A stretch of 64,000 nucleotides of DNA from Roseinatronobacter sp052379845 (GTDB lineage Bacteria; Pseudomonadota; Alphaproteobacteria; Rhodobacterales; Rhodobacteraceae), in the NCBI GenBank assembly GCA_052379845.1, contig JBQTCF010000011.1, one strand, 5' to 3'. The notes under the pieces were generated by a model. The model worked only from the letters and a program-made list of their open reading frames with translations, was not told the origin of the DNA and ran no database searches. Each line of letters starts with the position of its first letter. Positions within the stretch are counted from its first letter, which is position 1. Positions 17,342-25,741 of this stretch are shown piece by piece. A program made the position numbers and the translations under genes.

Positions 17342-18133
17342 TCAGCGCCGCAGCAGTTCCAGCGCAATCGATGCTGGCGACATCGATGTTTGCATTTCCT
17401 TGATCTGCGACATCACCAAATAGCGCTTCACCAACTTGTCCATATTCTCAGCCTGGGACAGCTCTTGCAGATTCGCGACATTGAACCGGCGCGACACGGC
17501 GGATTTCAGGCGCGTCACCTGCTGGTCTACATCCAGCGCGCCAAATTCCTTGGGCAGGCCCAGTGCCGTTTCCATGACCTTGCGCAGGGGGGTATTGCCC
17601 AAAACAGCGAACCATTGCGCGTTTTCCGACGCAAAACCCTGCACCAGATCCGGCAGTTCCCGCTGCAGCGCCATAGCCATGCGCATATCCTGATTCTGCT
17701 CACCCACCGCGCGTTCGAAACCGCGTGTCTGGAATTGTGTAACAATCCGGTCCTTCAAATCCGCTGGGGGATCAAGTTTTGCCCCGGGGGCAAGAAACTG
17801 AAGGTCCTGCGCCATGGCCTTGTAACGCTTGTCTGTCAGGCGGTTGGCAAGCGCTTTTCGGTCCTCCACACCATCATCAATGATCTTGCGGATAAACGCC
17901 CTGTTATTGATATCATCTTCCAGACCATAGGCTGACAGGATGACGCGAAATGACCTGCTTTCCTTTACCAGATCTTCAGACGATGTGATCTTTCCAAAAT
18001 TCTGGCGGAAATAATCAAGGTCATTTTTGACAACAGCCGATTTCTGGAAACTGGCTTCCTGCCGCTCTCGGGTCTTGTTCAGAAACGCCCAGCCGGCAAG
18101 CCCCCCTGTGGGAACAACCGGCCGGAAACTCAT
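17342..18133 (-). CDS. DUF1217 flagellar-locus protein
   Basis: A 263-residue soluble protein starting MSFRPVVPTGGLAGWAFLNK. It matches the general pattern of DUF1217 proteins, which occur in alphaproteobacterial flagellar clusters and lack a defined role. It is helical and charged, without membrane segments. Its start overlaps the flbT stop by four bases (ATGA), which places it as the last gene of the flagellin-flaF-flbT unit. A structural or regulatory part in flagellar assembly is inferred from position only. Confidence 0.75.
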   Translation of the reverse strand: MSFRPVVPTGGLAGWAFLNKTRERQEASFQKSAVVKNDLDYFRQNFGKITSSEDLVKESRSFRVILSAYGLEDDINNRAFIRKIIDDGVEDRKALANRLTDKRYKAMAQDLQFLAPGAKLDPPADLKDRIVTQFQTRGFERAVGEQNQDMRMAMALQRELPDLVQGFASENAQWFAVLGNTPLRKVMETALGLPKEFGALDVDQQVTRLKSAVSRRFNVANLQELSQAENMDKLVKRYLVMSQIKEMQTSMSPASIALELLRR

Positions 18134-18534
18134 TGCTGGGTCGAGGCGAAAAGCCTCGCCTCTCTGGGCAGCAGGGCGCGTAACGCCTTCAGCGCACTGT
18201 AATATTCTTCGTCCATCACCGCAGTAGTCGCGTCATCCAGCAATTTTCGGCTGTCGTGATCAGTGAACACCTGACTCAATTGCTCGATGGAGCGCAGCAA
18301 GGGCTGGCGCGCGTCTTGCGGGGCGGCATCCCCCGACAAAACAAGCTGCGCAAGATAACATGTGCGTTTCACGGGTGTGTTGGCCTGCTGCGGGTGAATT
18401 GCATCGCGCAACCGCAGCACATGCGCATTGGGCGTACGCACCGACAGGCTGGCGCGCCGGTCGCCATTTTCAATCACGGCGCCGTTTAGCAATACGCGTT
18501 CATGCGGTGCAAGGCGGATCACAAGATTTGTCAT
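18130..18534 (-). CDS. flbT: Flagellar biosynthesis repressor FlbT
   Basis: 134 residues with the FlbT layout: LVIRLAPHERVLLNGAVIEN near the start, TPVKRTCYLAQLVLSG in the middle, and EYYSALKALRALLPREA near the end. FlbT controls flagellin output after transcription, acting on the flagellin mRNA leader in Caulobacter. Here it follows flaF with a four-base overlap and is just downstream of the flagellin gene, so regulator and target sit together. Confidence 0.9.
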   Translation of the reverse strand: MTNLVIRLAPHERVLLNGAVIENGDRRASLSVRTPNAHVLRLRDAIHPQQANTPVKRTCYLAQLVLSGDAAPQDARQPLLRSIEQLSQVFTDHDSRKLLDDATTAVMDEEYYSALKALRALLPREARLFASTQQ

Positions 18535-18908
18535 GCCCCGCCTGCCTTGCCCGACAGGCCCCGCATCACAGCCAGATTAATATCGACCAGCACATCAGCG
18601 CGGTCTTTTCCGTCCAGAACCTGATCGGTATGGCGCAAGGTAAACTGCGCCAATCCCAACAGTTGCACGCGCAACTGGTCCGGCAACTGGTTTCCGGGCG
18701 TGGCAAGATCGATTGCCAGTTCCACCCAAAGCCTACGATTCTCGTGCATCGCTTCGGCCAAATTCGCAAAGATAAAGGGGTCTGCCTTCACTGCAGCACT
18801 CAGGCGTGCGGTGATCTTTGAAATCAGTTCATACTCGATTGTGCGTGGCGTCTTGTAGGCCGTATTCGGCACACCATAGGCGGCGGCAGCCATGACATGG
18901 GCGTTCAT
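18531..18908 (-). CDS. flaF: Flagellar biosynthesis regulator FlaF
   Basis: 125 residues beginning MNAHVMAAAAYGVPNTAYKT, then TIEYELISKITARL, and ending VMRGLSGKAGGA, typical of FlaF. FlaF is needed for flagellin synthesis or secretion and acts opposite to FlbT. The ATG at 18908 has GGGGA seven bases upstream; the earlier ATG at 18941 does not. It lies 78 bases after the flagellin stop, past a terminator-like hairpin, and overlaps flbT. Confidence 0.88.
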   Translation of the reverse strand: MNAHVMAAAAYGVPNTAYKTPRTIEYELISKITARLSAAVKADPFIFANLAEAMHENRRLWVELAIDLATPGNQLPDQLRVQLLGLAQFTLRHTDQVLDGKDRADVLVDINLAVMRGLSGKAGGA

Positions 18909-18951
18909 CCTGAATCCCCGTTGTGGAATTAAATTAATCACTGATCAGGAG

Positions 18952-18976
18952 GTGAGCCCCACGAAAGGGGGCTCAC
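18952..18976 (-). terminator. Stem-loop after the flagellin gene
   Basis: A perfect 9-bp stem (18952-18960 with 18968-18976) with a 7-base loop, beginning 10 bases past the flagellin stop. It would allow abundant flagellin mRNA with limited read-through into flaF-flbT. Confidence 0.6.
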
Positions 18977-18986
18977 GACGCTGTTA

Positions 18987-20294
18987 TCAGCGGAACAGTG
19001 CCAGAATGTTCTGGGGCTGCTGGTTCGCAATCGACAGCGACTGGGTTGCCAGCTGCTGTTGCACCTGAAGCGCCTGCAAACGTGCTGAAGCCGCTTCCAT
19101 ATCAGCATCGACAAGGCTGCCAATGCCTGTTGTCAGCGCGTCAGACAGGTTCTTGATGAATTCTGCCTGCGTATCGATGCGGGTTTGCGCAGACCCGAAG
19201 GCCGCAGCCGAATCGATGGCGGTCTGGATCAGCCCTTCAATGTCGGCCAGGGCGGAACTTGCGCCTGCTGCTGTGCTGACATCGATATCGTTCAGCGCTT
19301 CCAAACGCCCCCCGATTTCGACATCATTCGTCTGAATGGCCTGCAAGCTGACGTTGTTGCCAGCCCCTGTTTCACCCGTGAAAGTCACCGTTGCAACACC
19401 GTTTGTTGCCACAGTCACCGCTGCGGACAGAGAGCTGTTCGCGTCCAGAGTGCCAGCTTCAATCGCGCTGGCAACCCGGGCATTGAAGGCATCGGCCAGC
19501 CCGCGCGCCATATCCGCCTGTGTGTCACCGTCGCGTGCGACATAGCTTACGTCGCGTGTCGCATCGTTGAACGCTGCGCCAACACTGCCTGCCGCAGCAG
19601 AGATGTTGATCTGAACGCCCATGCCAGCTTCAACACTGTCAATCACAACAGCCGTGGTTGGTGGCGTTGCAGCACCTGTCAGCGCAACAACTGCAGCCGC
19701 ATCCAGCGCACCGCTGATGTTGCTGCCGCTACCTGCGGCATCTGCGGTTCCGGCAGTCCAGTCTGTTGCGTTCGTGCCCAGGTCTTGCTTGGCCACATCG
19801 ATATTTGCCGATGCAACACTTCCGTCAGATGCGCGGTCCAGCGATGACAGCACATTGACCGTTCCAGACCCTGCAGTTGCGTCGCGGTTGGACAACAAGT
19901 TCAGACCATTGAACTGCGCAGCAGTCGTGATCGAGGTGATCTGCTCGCGCAGGGCCACGATATCCGTCTGGATTTTTACGCGATCAACGTTTTCTTCCTG
20001 CGCGGAAACAATCGCCCCTTTCATCTGGGTCAACAGGTCCGTGACGGTTTCAGCCGCTTGCGCACCCACAGCGACAGTGGACCGGCCCAAGGCCAGACTG
20101 TCAGAAATCGCAGAGAACCCTTTGACATCGGCCTGCATGGTCTTGGAAATAGCCCAGACAGCGGCGTTATCTTTGGCGGAGTTGATGGACTTCCCGGTCG
20201 AGATTTCGCTTTGCGTTTGCGCCATGTTCTTGTTGATACCGCGCATTGTTTGCAGGGCCACCATTGCGCCGGTATTGGTCAGAATGCTTGACAT
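18987..20294 (-). CDS. fliC: Flagellin
   Basis: 435 residues with conserved flagellin ends. The N-terminus is MSSILTNTGAMVALQTMRGI and contains MAQTQSEISTGKSINSAKDN; the C-terminus is ARLQALQVQQQLATQSLSIA then NQQPQNILALFR. The middle (about 170-330) is a variable Ala/Thr/Val-rich region that forms the outer face of the filament. The ATG at 20294 has GAAAGG six bases upstream. An ATG at 20324 in frame is not supported. It is followed by flaF, flbT and DUF1217 on the same strand. Confidence 0.93.
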   Translation of the reverse strand: MSSILTNTGAMVALQTMRGINKNMAQTQSEISTGKSINSAKDNAAVWAISKTMQADVKGFSAISDSLALGRSTVAVGAQAAETVTDLLTQMKGAIVSAQEENVDRVKIQTDIVALREQITSITTAAQFNGLNLLSNRDATAGSGTVNVLSSLDRASDGSVASANIDVAKQDLGTNATDWTAGTADAAGSGSNISGALDAAAVVALTGAATPPTTAVVIDSVEAGMGVQINISAAAGSVGAAFNDATRDVSYVARDGDTQADMARGLADAFNARVASAIEAGTLDANSSLSAAVTVATNGVATVTFTGETGAGNNVSLQAIQTNDVEIGGRLEALNDIDVSTAAGASSALADIEGLIQTAIDSAAAFGSAQTRIDTQAEFIKNLSDALTTGIGSLVDADMEAASARLQALQVQQQLATQSLSIANQQPQNILALFR

Positions 20295-20310
20295 GTTATG
20301 CCTTTCTTTT

Positions 20311-20325
20311 TGTGCATTTTGCACA
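20311..20325. promoter_or_regulatory. Inverted repeat in the flagellin mRNA leader
   Basis: TGTGCA-TTT-TGCACA is a perfect 6-bp dyad with a 3-base centre, 17 bases ahead of the flagellin start and overlapping no gene. It would sit in the untranslated leader close to the ribosome site. A role as an RNA hairpin or protein-binding site is inference. Confidence 0.45.
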
Positions 20326-20512
20326 TGAGTTTTCAGTCACCCACAGGGTGAGGTTTGCTGCATTCTGCATTCAGACGATTAAAAACCGCTATCGCCACTC
20401 GGATCTTCTGCCGACAAAATGGATTTTGGCGCAAGCAAGTTACCAGAGCATGAACGAGCGCGTGATTCGATGTGGTCCACCCCGATTTCCTGCAAACATG
20501 GTAAACAAAGCT

Positions 20513-20851
20513 TCACGCGCGATGCGCCAACTTCCCCGACCGCGGCAAAAGCGGGCTTTGTGTGCCATCTTTTTGATAAAACGATGTATTTCTTGCCTTG
20601 TGATGGTCCATGACAATTCCGCGCACGCCCGAAATTCCCTTCGCGATTGCGGCCAGAAGCGCCTGATTATGCGCATTTGCATCGCGCAGCTCCGCAAGCT
20701 TGCTGTCGTGCAAGGGATGCGCGGACAATTTCTGAACCAGCGTTTCCTTGCGTTCGGCCAGCTCCTCAAGGCTGTCGAAATCCGCGCGCAGAAGGGCTTG
20801 TTTTTCTTGATCCAGCAAGGTCCGAAGCTGTTTGATCATACGTTCACTCAC
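20513..20851 (-). CDS. FlgN-like flagellar protein
   Basis: A 112-residue, mostly helical protein: MIKQLRTLLDQEKQALLRAD and LEELAERKETLVQKLS are typical of FlgN/FliT-type export chaperones, which keep hook-associated proteins soluble. The last 25 residues (SFYQKDGTQSPLLPRSGKLA) resemble the C-terminal tail of Rhodobacterales FlgN-like proteins. The GTG start at 20851 overlaps the preceding rod-binding gene by 8 bases, so the two are translationally coupled; an ATG at 20839 is possible. Confidence 0.65.
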   Translation of the reverse strand: MSERMIKQLRTLLDQEKQALLRADFDSLEELAERKETLVQKLSAHPLHDSKLAELRDANAHNQALLAAIAKGISGVRGIVMDHHKARNTSFYQKDGTQSPLLPRSGKLAHRA

Positions 20852-21140
20852 GCGTGCCGTCCCCTGATTCTATGTTGGCGCGCATCACCATTTCGGCCAG
20901 CCCGATCCCACCACGCGCCGCAATCGCGCGCGCCTGCGCATCCAGCAGAAATGACGCAAACTGGTCCTCCCCAACGCCACCTTCAATCCCTGTCGTGGGC
21001 TGGCCGGCACCCGCGGCGCGCAGCATTTCCGCAAGGACAAGGGCTTCAAATTCGACCGCGCTTGCCGCATGTTGCGTCTGGTTTTTGGATACCCTGTCCA
21101 GCGCGGGCATCTGCGCATGAAGCGATGTAAGTTCCGGCAT
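20844..21140 (-). CDS. flgJ: Flagellar rod-binding protein (FlgJ N-terminal domain type)
   Basis: 98 residues: VEFEALVLAEMLRAAGAGQP, then GVGEDQFASFLLDAQARAIA and GIGLAEMVMRANIES. This is the pattern of the rod-binding domain found at the N-terminus of FlgJ; the muramidase domain is absent, as is common in alphaproteobacteria. It should act in the periplasm during rod assembly. The ATG at 21140 has GGGGA six bases upstream. It diverges from fliK. Confidence 0.8.
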   Translation of the reverse strand: MPELTSLHAQMPALDRVSKNQTQHAASAVEFEALVLAEMLRAAGAGQPTTGIEGGVGEDQFASFLLDAQARAIAARGGIGLAEMVMRANIESGDGTRE

Positions 21141-21240
21141 TTTTCGTCCCCTGAATTGAGTCGCATTCGTCAAAATACCCGCTGTCTGGTAAAGATTCGG
21201 TAATCACTTCGTGGGATGGTGCGTTATCCAGGAGGATGCG

Positions 21241-22782
21241 ATGATCATCGGACTTGCAGCGGACACACATATAACTCAGGGGCCTGTCGCCGGCGAGAGC
21301 AAGGCGCCGCCCCCCCCTGCCCAGACCAGTCAAAGCTTTGCACGGGTGCTGGCCGGCCAAATGGCCGCGCTGGTTGATAGGGCGCAGCCCGTTGCACCCT
21401 CGCCGCCAGACCCGGAGACCAGCACCACGATGGACATGTCCGATGTCGATGAAGATAACGCAGTGCTGGCGCCCCTTCTGTATCCTGCGGAAACAGAAGG
21501 TCAGCCCACGTCAGACTTGTCTTCCGTGCCGGATCTGCCCGAAACTGCCGCGCAAGCTGCGCTGCCCGAACACAGCTCCGCCGAAATGGATGGGCTGCCT
21601 GTAGCTGAACGCGCCGCGCAACTGCCCCAACGCGGCGAAAACGCGCCGCCCGCCATGCAGGACGGGCCACGCGAGAAGCCCTCACCATCCGACAGCGCGG
21701 CAGGGCGCAGCGCCCCCCCCCCGGACGTGCCGCGCAAACGCCCCGTAAGCGCGCTTGAATTCCACATCGCACCGCCCCCCCCGCGGGTCATCGACGCGCC
21801 CGCAACCGACACAACAGACGGGACCCAACCAGCCATGGCGTCCGTGACGGGCGCGCAGGTGGCCGACGCGCAAGACATTGATGCAACCACACAGGTCACC
21901 TTATTGCAGGCTTCCCCCGCCAGCGTAGCATTGCAGGTCACATCCGCCAGCGCGGCATGGCAGGCTGCGCCCGCCAGCGCCGAATTGCAGGGCACATCCG
22001 CCGGCGCGGCAGCGGACATGCCCGTTATACAGGTGGCCCGGGTGCTTGCAGCAGGGACGCGCGCGGCAGGGACATTTGTTATCGGTCAGGACCCCATCTT
22101 TGACGGTGGGCAGGTTGCCCCCGTGGTGCGCGCCAAATACAGCCCAGCGGAGGTATTCCACACAGCGTTTACATCTGTTGAAACAACGCCCGGACCCGAC
22201 CGCCAGCCGCCCCCCCTGCCCAACGCCGCAGCGCCACAGGTTGACACGCTGTTTCAGGCCAACGCAGCTGTGGTCGAGCAACTTCTGACCCAGCCCGCGC
22301 CCGAGTCACAGGTTCAAACCGCCGAAGCTCAGGCGTTTGGCGCAGGTGACAGCGCGGCCAGCCAGACCCAGCGCGCCACCGCAGCGCTGATACGCCCCGA
22401 GGCGGCCTTGTCCTCCAGCATGGCGCAGGCACTGCAAACGGTATCAGACTCCGGTCAAGGCGTGTTCGAGCTGGACATCTGGGACGGGCTGGGTGGCAAG
22501 TTGCGTATTTCCGTGTCTGCCATTGATGGCGCTGTCCAGATTTCCATGCTTTCGGGCAGGGTGGATATGCTGGACCTGTTAAAAAGGTCCCTGAACCTGC
22601 TGCGCGACGACCTGACCGCGCTGGGGTTCAAAAGCATCGACCTTAAACTGGTCAACGCCAGCGCGGCTGCACCGTTGCACCAGTTACAGATTCTGCACCC
22701 CGCCGCGCGGACCCGCGCCGATATGGTTTTCGACACCCCGTCCGCCCCGCCGCGCCCTGCCGGAATTGACATGCGACTATAG
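21241..22782 (+). CDS. fliK: Flagellar hook-length control protein
   Basis: A 513-residue protein with a long, low-complexity Pro/Ala-rich N-terminal part and a conserved C-terminal domain (about residues 400-480: GQGVFELDIWDGLGGKLRIS, later LNLLRDDLTALGFKSIDLKL) typical of FliK. FliK measures the hook and switches export specificity. The ATG at 21241 has AGGAGG six bases upstream. Residues 222-257 are four tandem nine-residue repeats (LQASPASVA, LQVTSASAA, WQAAPASAE, LQGTSAGAA). The gene also holds a run of 10 C (21713-21722) and one of 8 C (21775-21782). flgD follows. Confidence 0.83.
   Translation: MIIGLAADTHITQGPVAGESKAPPPPAQTSQSFARVLAGQMAALVDRAQPVAPSPPDPETSTTMDMSDVDEDNAVLAPLLYPAETEGQPTSDLSSVPDLPETAAQAALPEHSSAEMDGLPVAERAAQLPQRGENAPPAMQDGPREKPSPSDSAAGRSAPPPDVPRKRPVSALEFHIAPPPPRVIDAPATDTTDGTQPAMASVTGAQVADAQDIDATTQVTLLQASPASVALQVTSASAAWQAAPASAELQGTSAGAAADMPVIQVARVLAAGTRAAGTFVIGQDPIFDGGQVAPVVRAKYSPAEVFHTAFTSVETTPGPDRQPPPLPNAAAPQVDTLFQANAAVVEQLLTQPAPESQVQTAEAQAFGAGDSAASQTQRATAALIRPEAALSSSMAQALQTVSDSGQGVFELDIWDGLGGKLRISVSAIDGAVQISMLSGRVDMLDLLKRSLNLLRDDLTALGFKSIDLKLVNASAAAPLHQLQILHPAARTRADMVFDTPSAPPRPAGIDMRL
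21904..22011 (+). repeat. Tandem 27-bp repeat inside fliK (4 units)
   Basis: Four in-frame units of 27 bp, each starting TTGCAGG or TGGCAGG and carrying a CCGCC(A/G)GC core. They encode nine-residue repeats in the ruler region of the protein. The units alternate in similarity (1 with 3, 2 with 4), which suggests duplication of a pair. Confidence 0.8.
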
Positions 22783-22854
22783 CCCGCGAGCCGGGACACC
22801 CGCGCCTGCCCCACATACCCCGCCTGCGTATCCATCCATAGATCGAGAGTGACC

Positions 22855-23511
22855 ATGTTCAGCGTCCAAAACGACATATCCGCCACCCAGACGACAGGTG
22901 CTGCGCCACAAGCTGCGAAAACAGCGCTCAGCGACGGGTCCGATTTTGCGATGTTTCTGCGCATGCTGACCACGCAAATGCAGAACCAGAACCCGTTGAA
23001 CCCCGTAGAGGCATCGGATTTTGCCGTCCAACTTGCAACGTTTTCGGGGGTTGAACAACAAATCCAGACCAACCAGTTATTGGGAAAACTAGCCGACCAG
23101 ATGGTGTTCTCCGATCTGGCAAGCTGGCTGAACAAGGATGTGGCGACAAATGCGCCAGTGCCCTATGCCGGGGCCCCCCTGACACTTCATGCTGCCCCGG
23201 TCGCGGATGCGACACAACGCGAATTGATCATTTCCAATACCCAAGGTCAGGAACTTGCGCGCGTGCCTGTCAGCGCGGGACAAAGTGACATTGTTATTGA
23301 TCTGGCCCATGACGTGCCGACAGCTTTGCCCCACGGGTCCTACCAGTTCACGGTCGAGGATTTTAACGCCAGCGGCAGCCTGTCCACCACCAGCGCCATG
23401 CATTACGCCCCTGTTCAGGAAGTGCGCAACATCAACGGACAGGTGCTTCTGGTTCTGGAGGGGGGGGCGCAGGTCAACAGTTCGCAAATCACTGGCATAC
23501 GGGGGGCGTAA
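22855..23511 (+). CDS. flgD: Flagellar hook capping/assembly protein
   Basis: 218 residues. The N-terminal FlgD signature is present: FAMFLRMLTTQMQNQNPLNP, then ATFSGVEQQIQTNQLL. A C-terminal domain with beta-rich FLIG-like repeats follows (GQELARVPVSAGQSDIVIDL, then LPHGSYQFTVEDFNASG). FlgD caps the growing hook. The ATG at 22855 is preferred (GAGAG six bases before); a GTG two codons earlier is also in frame. It is 72 bases after fliK on the same strand. Confidence 0.9.
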   Translation: MFSVQNDISATQTTGAAPQAAKTALSDGSDFAMFLRMLTTQMQNQNPLNPVEASDFAVQLATFSGVEQQIQTNQLLGKLADQMVFSDLASWLNKDVATNAPVPYAGAPLTLHAAPVADATQRELIISNTQGQELARVPVSAGQSDIVIDLAHDVPTALPHGSYQFTVEDFNASGSLSTTSAMHYAPVQEVRNINGQVLLVLEGGAQVNSSQITGIRGA

Positions 23512-23988
23512 CCGGACAGGGGCGCGCGCCCCCACGCCCTTTGCGGGAAACCAGGGCGCAATCAGATCGCATGGATCAGCCTGCCCCAACGGCCAAGGGC
23601 CAGATCATCGCCATCACGACGACAGTGCACTGGCCTTTTGGGGCCATATCTCGGGGCGACTTTTGGTGTTGCGTCTTTCTGCCCCCGCCAAAATGCGCCG
23701 CGCTCACAAACCGCAGCGCGCCCAGGGCCAACCGTTTGGACGCAGGCCGCGTTTTCGCACAAAACGCACACATCGCCCCCCCACCCCCGCGCCGGACGTC
23801 CTGGCAGGGACGCCGCGCCCCAACTGCCCTGCACGGGCAGCCTATAGCGCCAAAAGGACAGCAATTTTCACACACAACCAGCACGCCAGAGTCTGCCTGC
23901 GTTCATCAGCCTTCTTGCTGCTCATCCTACCCCTGTCCGGTCACGTGTTTTTATGCGCAAAACCGGTTCGCAGTTTGCGCAACACGCT
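23512..23988. other. 477-bp convergent intergenic region between flgD and betA
   Basis: No gene is supported. Open frames here have skewed composition and no ribosome site. A 12-bp G/C palindrome near 23519-23532 may end flgD transcription. The last 50 bases hold a short repeat shared with 35755-35800 (listed separately). The remaining roughly 400 bases show no structure I can name. Confidence 0.6.
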
Positions 23989-23990
23989 TT
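23940..23990 (+). repeat. Short intergenic repeat, second copy (REP-like)
   Basis: The run TTTTTATGCGCAAAACCGG and the following GTTTGCGCAACACGCTTTA match the element at 35755-35800 at most positions (shared core GCGCAAAAC-GGTTC, then GCGC-ACA). It abuts the betA stop in a convergent gap. Confidence 0.6.
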
Positions 23991-25629
23991 AGCGCTGCGA
24001 ATTTTTCCAATCAGGATGAAGGCAGGGCGACAGGTTTTCTGATGCAAGCCTGCGCCCCAGAATATGATCCGCGATCTTTTCCCCCACCATGAGAGAGGGC
24101 GCATTCAAGTTCCCGTTGGTGATGCGCGGAAACACAGAACTGTCGGCCACCCGCAAACCCTGAACCCCGATAACACACCCCTGCGGGTCCACGACCGCGC
24201 CGGGGTCATCTGCCCGGCCCATACGCGCAGTGCCACAAGGGTGATAGGCACTTTCGACATGGTCGCGGATAAAGGCATCGAGTTGGGCATCCTCCACCCT
24301 ATCAGCCCCCGGCTGGATTTCGCGGCCCAGATAGGGTTTGAACGCCGCCTGCCCCATGATGTCGCGCGTCAGCCGGATGCACGTGCGAAATTCCGACCAG
24401 TCATCAGGATGGCTCATGTAATTGAAACACACGCGCGGAGCATCTTGCGGGTGCGCAGACCGCAGGCGCACCCATCCGCGGCTTTTCGACCGCATCGGCC
24501 CCACATGGGTCTGGACGCCGTGCCCCTCGGCCACGGCCTTGCCGTCATAGCGCACAGCGATGGGTAGGAAATGATACTGGATATCGGGATAGTCGACACC
24601 GGGGCGCGACCTGATGAAGGCGCAGGCCTCAAACTGGTTGGACGCCCCCGGCCCCGTGCGCGTGAACAACCACCTCGCCCCCACCCAGGCCTTGCCCGGC
24701 AGCGACCAGTATTTATACAGCGTGATGGGCTGCGTGGCGGCATATTGCAAATACAGCTCCAGATGATCTTGCAGGTTCTGGCCCACACCGGGACGGTGCG
24801 CACGCACTGGAATGTCATGCTCGGCCAGATGGTCGGCAGGGCCAATGCCCGACAGCATCAGCAATTTCGGGGTGTTCAGGCTGGACGCGGCTAGGATAAC
24901 TTCCGCGCGCGCGCCCAAATGGCGACCATCCGTCAACATGACCCCGGTTGCGCGGTTCTGCTCGTCCAACACCACTTGGGCCACTTCGCCGCGCACCAGT
25001 CGCGCGTTGCCCGTTGCCAGCGCGGGGCGCAAATACGCATCGGCCGCCGACCAGCGCCGCCCCTGCCAGATCGTGGCCTCCATCGCGCCGAACCCTTCTT
25101 GCGCGGCGCCGTTATAATCCTCGGTCAGGGCATAGCCTGCCTGCGCACCGGCCTGAATGAAGGCGTCGAATAGCGGGTTCGCGCGCGCCCCGCGCGTCAC
25201 ATGCAACGGCCCGTTTGTTCCCCGCCATGGCGACGGGGCCGGGCCGTGCCAGTGTTCCATGCGTTTGAAATATGGCAGCACGTCGCTAAACGCCCAGCCG
25301 CTTGCGCCACTTTCGGCCCAATGGTCGAAATCACGCGCATGACCGCGCACATAGACCATGCCGTTAATGCTGGACGACCCGCCAATAACCCGCCCGCGCG
25401 GACAGGCAAGAACCCGCCCCCCCAGATGCGGTTCCGGTTCGGTGCGATAGCCCCAGTCATAGCGGCGCATGTTCATTGGATAGGACAACGCCCCCGGCAT
25501 GCGAATGAAGGGGCCTGCATCGCTGCCCCCCGCTTCGATGACCAGCACGCGATGGCCTGCCTCTGACAGGCGCAAGGCAACTGCGGACCCGCCCGACCCG
25601 GCACCGACAACAATGTAATCCGCTTCCAT
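23989..25629 (-). CDS. betA: Choline dehydrogenase (GMC oxidoreductase)
   Basis: A 546-residue FAD enzyme that oxidises choline to betaine aldehyde. The FAD-binding loop is DYIVVGAGSGGSAVALRL at the N-terminus. GMC signature 1 is GRVIGGSSSINGMVYVRGHA; signature 2 is ASSLNTPKLLMLSGIGP. The catalytic His is in AYHPCGTARMG, and the final motif is NGNLNAPSLMVGEKIADHI. It is the last gene of betI-betB-betA, 112 bases after betB. The ATG at 25629 fits the family N-terminus. Choline as substrate is supported by the neighbouring betB, betI and choline transporter genes. Confidence 0.93.
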   Translation of the reverse strand: MEADYIVVGAGSGGSAVALRLSEAGHRVLVIEAGGSDAGPFIRMPGALSYPMNMRRYDWGYRTEPEPHLGGRVLACPRGRVIGGSSSINGMVYVRGHARDFDHWAESGASGWAFSDVLPYFKRMEHWHGPAPSPWRGTNGPLHVTRGARANPLFDAFIQAGAQAGYALTEDYNGAAQEGFGAMEATIWQGRRWSAADAYLRPALATGNARLVRGEVAQVVLDEQNRATGVMLTDGRHLGARAEVILAASSLNTPKLLMLSGIGPADHLAEHDIPVRAHRPGVGQNLQDHLELYLQYAATQPITLYKYWSLPGKAWVGARWLFTRTGPGASNQFEACAFIRSRPGVDYPDIQYHFLPIAVRYDGKAVAEGHGVQTHVGPMRSKSRGWVRLRSAHPQDAPRVCFNYMSHPDDWSEFRTCIRLTRDIMGQAAFKPYLGREIQPGADRVEDAQLDAFIRDHVESAYHPCGTARMGRADDPGAVVDPQGCVIGVQGLRVADSSVFPRITNGNLNAPSLMVGEKIADHILGRRLASENLSPCLHPDWKNSQR

Positions 25630-25741
25630 CCGCCGCTACCCCCGCGCCCGCGGTTGCGTCTGCGCGCGCTTGCGCGCGCCTTGAAAAAAGCTGTCGCGCG
25701 CCGTCAGGCGCGTGTCCGCAAGGTCAGGCCAGGTCAGCTGG

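Noticed and set aside
23541..24092. A 183-residue frame in the flgD-betA gap
   Set aside because: Runs into the end of betA on the opposite strand, contains a repeat, has no ribosome site and no recognisable content.
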